Source: Cyclospora cayetanensis
Taxonomy: Eukaryota > Apicomplexa > Conoidasida > Eucoccidiorida > Eimeriidae
DNA length: 64,000 bases
Assembly: GCF_002999335.1 (NCBI RefSeq)
Contig: NW_020312602.1
Span: forward strand, 124,001-188,000
Reading direction: 5' to 3'
Position numbers and translations under genes: made by a program. The notes below the pieces were generated by a model that worked only from the letters and a program-made list of their open reading frames with translations, was not told the DNA's origin and did not search any database. The number at the start of each line of letters is the position of its first letter. Positions within the stretch are counted from its first letter, which is position 1. Below, one piece after another: positions 46,705 through 56,043 of this stretch.

Positions 46705-49700
46705 ATGTGCCGACTAACAGCCATCATTACCAGGGGGGACCCAATTCTCCTCGCAGATATTCTTACAAGGCCCCGAAGAAGCATCATTCAACAGTCGTTC
46801 AACTGTCAGGTGAGACAAGGAGCTGTCAGGCTGCGAAACGCCCATCTGGGCATCCACTGTACTGAGTAGGTACAACACTGTGCGTCAAGCATCAGGTCCT
46901 CTGTATTGACACCTAGTGATCCTGGAGTTACTCCGTATGCCGGTTCTGCGTGCGAGACAGGAGCGCCTGCCTCAAAGCGATATTCGGAGCGCGTATCAGA
47001 AGGCCTCACTCAACGGCGATGGCTTTGGAGTCGGCTGGTATGTTACCGACCGTGCTGAACGTGCCCGCTCAGCCGAAAACCTGTGCCTCCTACGAAGCTG
47101 CGGTGAGAGTCGCGACAGCGCTATAGGGGCAACAGTACCCGATCGTGACACCAGAGCAAAGGACAATGGGGCCTCATTGGATGACGGAGGAGCATGTGTA
47201 TTTACCTCCTTGAAGCCTGCATGGGCAGACAGGAACCTCTACAACCTTGCCGAAAAGGTATATATATATTTATGCTACTGGCTGCTTTCGGCTTATGCCT
47301 GTGTATGATGCAAGAGCCAGTGACCCTTGCGTTCTGGTGGCAGGACCCCTGCAGAGAATGGTCTTAGAGGCGTTTCTTTGGCATTCTCTCTCCACACACG
47401 AGCACACGTTCGCATGTCGAAATCGCTTTGTGGAGCGAATACGCCGTGTTTTAGTGCAACGGGGACTCCGCTTGCCGTTGCCACAAAGCCAGCTAGACCC
47501 CGTTAGGTGTCTCCGGCAACCTTGCCGGCATTATGCATCTCTCTCTGGAATGCAGCGCTTCTTTAGGTGGTCCTATGTGCTTGGCTATCGACACAGATTT
47601 CAAGCCGCCTGTTTTTCGCTCATGTTCGAGCGGCAAGCAGCACCCTCGGCGTGTCACAATGCACAACATGCACTGGTGGACTGCCTCCCTGGGCAGTAGC
47701 GAACGGCAGTGTTAGCACCGAGCTCTGCTGCCATCCGTTCCGCTGTGGACGCTTCCTTTTCATGCACAATGGCAGCGTCGGTGGCTTCAACCAAATTCGT
47801 CGGTAGGCCTATCCTTAGGCTCTGCTTTCTGCGGCGTAGCGAGCCCATTGCGACAGCAACCCGGAGATAACGCTCCCAGTTGTACATGTGGAAAGAGAGA
47901 TATTCGGGGAGAGTTGTTGTGTGCAGCCACCCCATTGTGATTGCTGCCCTAAGGGCACAGCCGGTAAGGGGTTCCGAGTCGGCTGTGCGAGCGTTCGGTG
48001 GACGTACTGCCCCCAGACGTGGCCTGCTGTGCATTTTCGCTGCAGCGACCTTCTGAGTCTTCTGCCCGATCCCATGTTTTCCTTTGCAATAACCAACAGC
48101 TGTATCGACAGCGCGTGTCTGTTCGCGGTCTTTCTGGCACTGCTGCCCAACATGCCCACAGAGCCCTCAAGCCATTCCGCCATGAAGGAGGCCGTGGAAC
48201 GCATGATTTCCGCGATCTGCTGGTTCCTTGACAAGGAAAAGATAGAGGAAACGACGCTGATCAACATCGTTGTGTCGGATGGGGAAAGCATTGTAGCCAC
48301 CAGATTCGTAACGAACGCTCAAGAAGTGGCCTACGGTAAGCGCGAGTGCCGCGAGGAAGTGGCTGCTCTCCGTCTGCACTCTACCTGCTGCGATAAGAGC
48401 TGGCATCAAAAAGCGGGAGGGGGGGGAGGGGTGCGGCTGCGTCGACAGCACAACGCGAGGCTCCCCAGCAGAGTCGGGGGTTCAAGAGCTGCCTTTGCCG
48501 AAGGTGCACTGTACACGTGGGGAAAGTCCCCCAGAAGAAACGCATGCACACACCTAAATTGTGGAGGATTTCTGCAATTGCAGAATCGGGGAAGTCGTCT
48601 ACTGTGCCGAGTTTCACGGGAGAAACCAGCCCTGCGATGCCAGCAAGCCTCTACTTCGCCACGGGGACGGCCTGGCAGCAGCAGGAGGAGACTTTGGGGG
48701 AGTTCCGCATGACTCATAGAGATAAGAGGTATACCCTGGCAACAACAGGCTCCATCAGCCTTCACCAAAAAAGACGCTTCTCGCCTGATGCGCGCCTATC
48801 TCATCTTTCTTCTCGCCCTCTTGCCTTCCTTCTGGATCCCCAGGAACTCTGTTCTCTGGGTGCAGTAGATTCTGCACGGAGCGACGTGCAACCACCATCC
48901 CCACGTGCAGCCAATCGAGAGCTGTGCACAGCAAAGACTGGTGGTAAAACGCACGCTTTCTCTGGCTGTGCGTGTCCTTTGTGCAGGACGGATATTTGCA
49001 TCGTCACCAGCGAGCCGCTGACTTCGAATCCGGAGGACTGGATGCCTGTGCCCCGCAACACCATGATTCTGATAACGCCGTCCATCGACTTACTACTCTA
49101 TCCGATTGCAAGCGTCGGCTATTTGCCCCCCCTGTTGCGGCGACGTCGGAGGTCGATCTCTGCGGTGTTCCCTGCGGATAGCTGCGGGTCCTTCGACAAA
49201 CAGCTCAGCCTGCGGTCGAGCCTAGCAGCTTCCCTCGCGAGTCGACTGGAGGGGGAGTTCAGCTCCTTGCAGGAGATGCTATTGGGAACTCCTAGTGCGG
49301 TCCATGCGATTTCGGAGGCGCTGCCAGTGAAAATGCTGCTTTCCTTGAAATCGGTTTTCCGCCAGATTGCCGCGGAGGGGCAGTCTTACGAAGGGGGGGC
49401 TGGCGAAGAGGGAGGAGTGAAGGCTTGGAACGCACTAGAAATGCGGCTAAACGCCTTCGAGCAACAGTTGCGTGCAGCGCAAGCACAGGGGCGGGGGGGG
49501 TCCGAAACTGAAGGCAGTCCTCATCTTCGCAGTGTACCTGCCTCGCCCCCAGGGATGCCCTCTCTTCCAGCTACAAGCTTGCAGCAAGCAGCAGCCTTCT
49601 CGTCGGACAGCGTGGGAAGCAGTCAGCAGTGCTACGAGCTGATTGCGGGCACCTGTGCAATCTTGTGTCTGGAATCCATAATGGTGCATGTCGCCAAACG

Positions 49701-52700
49701 GGGTGGCGGGCAGCGGGAAGCGTCTCTTTGGGGGGAGCAGTCCCCGCCATCGCTGCCTGTGGCAGCGAAGTCCTTTGTTTTCGCGGGTATGCAGAGCGGC
49801 GACGTTGTCGTGTACGATGCAATCAGCTCGTCTGTGGCGCCCATATCCTTCCACGCACACGTGGGAGGCGTGCTAGCCATGGCCGTCCACGTCTACACAT
49901 GGACAGCAGGATCTGTGCGCTCAGCACGCACCGTTCCGTGTGCAAGCTGCGGCGCAGCCCTGCCCGAAGTGTTTCTGGTGACGGGAGGCAGTGACACGTC
50001 TTTAGCCGTGTGGGATCTCTCGCCCCTCCTTTTTGGAGGTCACGAGCCTCGCCTTCTGAGCGGCACACAGGTACTTCTTGACGGTCCAAGAGTGTCTATT
50101 GCACCCGAAGACTTGCTGGCCGTCCGTCTCACGTTTCTTCCTCACCAAGGCGATGTGCTCTCCCTGCTGGTCAAGCGTGTCTCCGAGGGTGCGGCGCGGG
50201 AGACAAGCTGCAGCATGCACGACCCCTTTACCCGAGTCTGCACGATTAGCGCCTGCGACGCCTGCGTTCCTGGGGTTCGCGCAGCGATGCGGCTCGAGGG
50301 AGGAGCCAGCGGAGCGAACGAGGACCTCTCCCCGTCCCCTATATCCACCTTTTGGATGCCCAGTCTCCACAAGGTGCAGCCGAATCCCTTCCTAGAGGAC
50401 TCCGGGAAAAAGGTTCTCCTCTTTATTGGCTTTCAATCCACCAAGATCGGCGCCATGCGCCTCAGCGACTTGCTAAGGTACTTCCGTCACACCCAGGTGA
50501 TGGTCTCCGTGCTCGCGAATGCAGTATCCTTCCAGCCCACGCAGCAGCAGGCACTGCCCCTCCGCGTATCCCGAGACTTCGAGCTAAAGACTCTCGCTTC
50601 GGGGCAGCTCAGAGTCATGTTTTCCGGCGAGCAGGAACGGGAGTCTCTGCGCTCCCTCTTCACCCGAGAACCGACGCATCTGGCCGGACTGTCGCGCAGC
50701 GTTCCTCCTTCCCCCCCGAGCGACAGTACCTGTGCAGTCTCCCCTTTGGGGGCAGCCGGCTTGGCAGCTGATGCCTCCTTCCGGTCGTTGCTCTCCACTT
50801 TCGCGCGCAATCTTCGGAATGTCACGCTGCATGCGTCGCACTCGGCAACGACTTTCTGGCCCGCCAAAAGCGGCCACTCCTCAGGGCGCCTCAGGTGTCT
50901 CTACCCCCCAACGGGCACCATCTACTATTTCGAGGCTCCCCACGAGCTCGAAGTCCCTCTGCCAGAAGGCGCTGCAGCCTCGGCATCTCCAGGCACGTAC
51001 AGAGTAGTGAGCAGCACCTCCAGTCTGAAGATCGTGGCGCAACCCTCTCAAGAAAACGGAGAAAGACTCAAGATCGAGATGCGGTTTCTGCCGCTCGAGC
51101 AGTCCGGCGTGAAGCGTCAGACGTCGCACCAGTCCTTAGTGGGGCCTTGGCTAGACGAGAGTGGTCACAACGGCTTTGTGGAGTGCCTCACAAGCTGCGG
51201 CAAGGTTATTTGCAGCGGCGGAGGTGACGGCCGACTCCTCCTATGGAGCGAAAGCGGTCGTCTCGTGGGCGAGCTGTCTGGACACCACGGAGGGGTGCTC
51301 TGCGTCGCATACACAGAGGCATCCGTGGACGCTCTCTGCAAGGATCTGAGTGGCGGGGAACCGAGGGAACGATTGCAGGATGGCCCCCCTTCGCAGGCGG
51401 ATGCTCCCCAGAGCACTGATGAGGAGTCTCAGTGTCTCCAAGGACTGCTGTTCAGCGGCAGCCGAGACACCAGCATTCGTGTGTGGGCTCTCGAGCAGCT
51501 GGTGTGCATGCAAACCCTGAATGCGCACACCTCGGAGGTCCTGGCTCTTGCTGCCGACGCCTCCCGCAACATACTCATTAGCGGCTCTGCGAACGGCGAG
51601 CTGTTCGTGTGGCAGCTGGACCTGCTGGTAGTGGCCTTCCGCCTTAGTCTGAATGTATCGCCGTCTTTCGACGCGGACAGAGGATATTTCTCCACACCTA
51701 GCGAAGCTCGGAACGCGCTCATTCACGGGGGTTCCTCCGGCAGCCAGCAGGCAGGCGTATCTTTCACAGATCTGTTGCTCGTGTCCGACGCGTCCATGCT
51801 GGACGTTGAAGACGACCACGAGACTCCCGCAATATCGCCTCGAGCTAGCAAGCCGCAAAGAAGCACAATACGCGGAGGTCTTCAGCTGTGGGCAGGGCGG
51901 GGAGACGGCAAACTGGGAGTCTGGACCCTAAACGAGACAGATGTGCTCGAGGACGCGTCTGTGGGAGAGCTCGAGGAGCCGTTTTTCCACCCTAAGGGCA
52001 CGGCAGGCTTCGCCAAGGGTGGCCTCTCCGAAGGATTGCTGTCCGAATGTGAAGGGGCACCTGCGACAGACGCAAGTGAGCGTTTGCTGCGTGCAGACAG
52101 GCGCAAGGGACAGCCCAGTGAGGGTGCAGGGACGCTTGCTCAGATTGCATCCTCAAAGGACGCGGTCGCACAGATCCAACGTAGCCTTTCAAGTCGCATC
52201 GGCAACATGGTCATCACCTCCGGAGCGTCCATGCCCTCTTTGCCCTTACTCAAGAGTGCAACTGGACTGGAGCCGCGAAGGAGCGACTTTCTGTCTCTGC
52301 TTGGACACCTCGTGGCATGCAAGTCGGTATCCGCCTCGAAGAATCCCCTGCACTTCAGCGGCTGTATAGCGGCTGCAAAGTTTGTCGCCCAGCTGTTCGA
52401 GCAGGCACTAGGAGCCACCGTGGAAATCGTATGGCCCCGTCAATCAGGTGTAACCTCCGAATTTCACGGGGATGAGGGTGCGAATCGGCCGCATCCTGTC
52501 GTGTTCGGACGCCTCGGCACGAATCCACAACACCCCACCATTGTGTTTTACTCGCATTATGACGTTGTATCACCCGGAGAAAGCCCCGCCTTCGGTGCCT
52601 CGACCGCTGCAGAGTGTCCTGACACCCCGTCATCGTCTCCCTTAGCCAGCTCCGGATCTCCCTCCCCGAACCGCCCCGCTACAGACTTCTGGCGAGCTGC

Positions 52701-55700
52701 CACTGCGCCATATTTAGGCCCTCGGAGCAGCTGTGAAGCCTCAGGCACCACCGAGCAACTGAGACACCCTGCGCACCGCTCCAACAAACCACTTTCAGAG
52801 TGGAGTGGAACGGGGTGGCTCACAAATCCGTGGAAGATTCACTGCAAAGACGGCTACATCTACGGGCGCGGAGTTACGGACAACAAAGGCCCCATCATTT
52901 GTTCACTCCTCGCGGTAAAGCACTTTATTTCTGAATGGAGACGCAAACACAAAGCTCGACATGCTGCTCATCAACAGCCTCAACCACGAGACACAGGGGA
53001 CGCCGCTTCTGGCCAAGACCCCCTAACCGCCAGAAGTGCCCCTGCAGTGCCATTCAACTTCGTTTGGATCTGCGAAGGCGACGAAGAGAACGGTAGCATA
53101 GGTACGTGCTTTTCAAGTATTATTCCCCGTTCGCGGCATTAGAACGCTTGAGCCGCCCCTTCACGGAATAGCGCTCCGCTCTTCGGGAAGTGTACAACAG
53201 GAAATTCAGATAGGGCCTCTCTAGTCCTCACAATGTGCACCCTGTTGCCGCCTAGTGGATTTTCCCTTCTTGTACGATCTATGCCTGCACGTATGCAGAC
53301 ATGTATGGATGTAAACATGTATGGATGTACACATGTATGGATGTAAACATGTATGGATGTAAACATGTATGGATGTATGGAACTGCTCTGTGGAAGGTGT
53401 GACGAGACGTGCTCGCAGGCACACGTTGTGTGTTTCCGGCATGTCTGCTATGGCCTTTATACATGCCGAGGGGGCACCAACTTTGGGGCTGGCATGCATG
53501 TCGGCTAAAATCGTGTGGCTGGCATGGCGTTTGCTCAGGTCTGGCGGATGCGGTGGCGCAAAAGGCCAGTTGGCTACATGGAGCTCGTTTTCTCATCTGC
53601 AACAACAGTTACTGGGCAGACGACACCACGCCCTGTCTTGTGTGCGTCCTGTATATACAGCTTCTTTTGCCTTTTTTGCCGTCCTTTATGGCTTGCAGGT
53701 GTAAGGCACGTTTCTTTTGTAGGACCCCAGGGCATCCACACTTCTACACTGCCTGTTTTGGGGATTTCTTGTTGTTTCGCGTGCTGCTGTTCTCATGTGA
53801 ACAGCTACGGCATGCGCGGGGTGCTGGATATTCGCGTGGAAGCCACAAGCGGCTCCGACTTCAGCGGCTATCACTCGGGGGTGCATGGTGGCGTTGTGGA
53901 AGAACCCATGCAGGCAAGTAAATGTTTCGGGGTTCGATTGCACTGCAGCTCGTGTCAGTTGCGCGAGGGTATATGTAGGGAGGCGGATAGTGTCTCCCCC
54001 TCCACATATATATATGTACATATGTATGTATATTTGTGTGTATGTAGGGTGCTATTACACCTATGGAGCTGTCTCGCAGAACTCTCGGAGACAGACGCAC
54101 GCTCACACAGCCTCCCTGTGGTGTGCGTGTGACTGTGAGCGCAGAGTCTGGTGCATCTGCTGGGCTGCATAGCGGACCCTGCCACTGGACGTGTGACGGT
54201 GCCTCGATTCTACGACTCCGTGTTGCCTCCAGATCCTACTGAGGTGAGCAGCCAAGCGGCGATTCGGAGAAGGTTTGCGGTGCGGCTTTTTCAGCGTGAT
54301 TGTGGCTCTTACGGATGCCTGCGCTTTCTCCGTAGAATGCATTGCACTGCGATTTCTCAGCTCGAGCGCATAAAGATAGCGGCCGCGTCAGTGACTCCGG
54401 AGTGCCGCCGGCAGGTTGAATTCAGGAAGGCTAAGGATCTCCAAGAGGTTTTTAGAACAAGGTACACCCCATCTCAACCTTAGTTGGCGAGGGGGCAGTC
54501 AGACTCAGGCTGCAGGCGCTGTAGTGCTCCTGCCCTTCCAGCTTCCTCGTTTCTCTTTCGCTGTGCAGAGAGAGACGCCAGAGGCTTCTGGCTGGCGCTT
54601 TCTCGTGTGATCTGTTAGGGGGGGGAACCGCGTCCTTCTGATGTACATACAAAACGGGATTGCAGCACGGTGCTGTATGGCGCTGCTGAGTGCCTCCTTT
54701 GCGTTCAGCTGGTTAGAACCTTCCCTCTCGCTTCTGGGTATCAACACCTCCTTGAAGGGGAAATGCGCGCACGTCGGGGGGGCTATGCGCGTCATCCCTT
54801 CCACGGCTTGTGCCGAAATCAGTCTGCGTCTCGTGCCACAGCAAGTAGGGCCAGTGGCATCCTCTTCCTGCTCTCCCTCTCTTGGCTCTAGTCTGCAAAA
54901 GAGATAATTTTGAGACTCTCAAATTGCGGCAGCACCATTTCCCATAGGTGAGCCACTCGGAAGTCGCCCATTTTCTTTTTTTTCAGAGTCCGAAGGAAGT
55001 ATTTGCTCTCGTCCGCAATTACTTGGAGGAATCGTTTGCGAAGATTTCTTGCACGAGCAAGCTGACTGTGCAGTGCCTCCGACAAGGCCGCTCCTGGCGC
55101 GCGGACTTGGAGGCTCCACGAACGCGTGCGCTTTACGGAGCAGCGCATGCAGCCATTAAAGAGGTAATACTTATGCTGTGTCTGTCTGTTGCCTGAAAAG
55201 CATGGACTTGGCTCAAGAAAGGGGGGGAGGGCAGGGCAGAGTTTTTTTTAAAGGAAGATGCAGCACGTCTGCAATTTATTTCCGCAGTCAGCCCCTTCAT
55301 ACATCTGTTCTCGGGGTTTTACTGAGAAGGAGCTTTCTCGAAACTCCTAGATTGTAACGCTGGTGCATAGAAACTAATTTGTTTTTCTGCAGGTCTGGGG
55401 TGTAGACCCTCTGTACGTGCGGGAAGGCGGCTCTATGCCTGCCATTCCCTTCCTCGCTGACTCCCTGCGCAAACTTACAGGACCTCATGGATCCCATGGG
55501 GGTCTTGAAGAAGTAGCTATTTGTCAGCTGCCGTTTGGTCAGGCTAGCGATAATGCGCACTTGCCGAACGAGCGCCTGGGAATCCGACAGGTTGAGAAGG
55601 TGAGTGAGCATGTGTGGAATTCGCAGTTGGCCGGCAGACGAGTAACTACTCGTTACTTGGGGTAATAAGGGGAGCAGTTGCTTTTAGAGAAAGGCTTAAT

Positions 55701-55864
55701 GACGCCCTAGTATTGCTTCAGTAGGCTCAGTCCGATGTGACGCATGCTTGTGCATTGCGCGCGCTGCTCAGGGGGTCGATGTGCTGGCTTGCACTCTGGA
55801 ATATCTTGCGGCTCGACTGGCGGGGGAAGGTTCATTAGCATCTCCGTCTCCTAGGATGTATTAA
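46705..55864 (+). CDS. DUG3-DUG2: Dug3-Dug2 fusion: class II glutamine amidotransferase + WD40 + M20 metallopeptidase
   Basis: Thirteen exons, every junction phase-checked: 46705-46809, 46961-47257, 47597-47802, 48046-48335, 48584-53101, 53539-53641, 53805-53913, 54145-54243, 54361-54461, 54709-54844, 54987-55163, 55393-55599 and 55772-55864; 2,146 residues. Residues 1-475 match yeast Dug3: MCRLTAI with Cys-2 as Ntn nucleophile, NGDGFGVGWY, FAHVRA, FMHNGSVGGF, SEPLTSNPEDW. Residues about 695-1420 carry WD40 repeats (LLLWSESG, IRVWALEQL, LFVWQLDLL). Residues 1530-2146 are an M20 peptidase: H1624/D1626 (HYDVV), D1732 (GVTDNKGP), E1800-E1801 (EGDEENGS), H2103 (SDNAHLPNER). WD40-M20 is the Dug2 layout. 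In yeast, separate Dug2 and Dug3 cleave the gamma-glutamyl bond of glutathione. Exons 4 and 5 both lie inside the Dug3 part, and exon 5 runs unbroken from it through WD40 into M20. A 63-nt intron inside exon 3 is possible. Intron 7 has a GC donor. Probably cytosolic. Confidence 0.92.
53299..53378. repeat. 16-bp tandem repeat, five copies, in an intron of the Dug fusion gene
   Basis: Five copies of ACATGTATGGATGTAA with one or two substitutions, at 53299, 53315, 53331, 53347 and 53363. The array lies in the intron between exons 5 and 6. Open frames through it are spurious. Confidence 0.92.
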
Positions 55865-56043
55865 TGCATTAAAGGAATTGGGTGATTTTATACGTATTTG
55901 TTCCACCAGGTTGTTTTCCAGCAGTGCTCAAAACTTTCCCGTCATCAGCTCCCGCTAAAACAAGTGGCTGCTTCACGCGGCTATTGAGAATGTGGACAAG
56001 CAATCCAGGACCGTTTAAATTCCTGGTATAATAGTAACCGATT

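Noticed and set aside
48517..48583. GTG at 48517 as the start of a separate WD40-M20 gene
   Set aside because: The frame there continues Dug3 sequence, and the phase-correct acceptor is at 48583/48584; no ATG or new N-terminus is seen.
53221..53605. Minus-strand His/Thr/Cys-rich frames near 53.3 kb
   Set aside because: They read the 16-bp intronic repeat.
53925..53950. GGTTCGATTGC resembling a tRNA B box
   Set aside because: No paired A box, acceptor stem or cloverleaf found; it is inside an intron of the Dug fusion gene.
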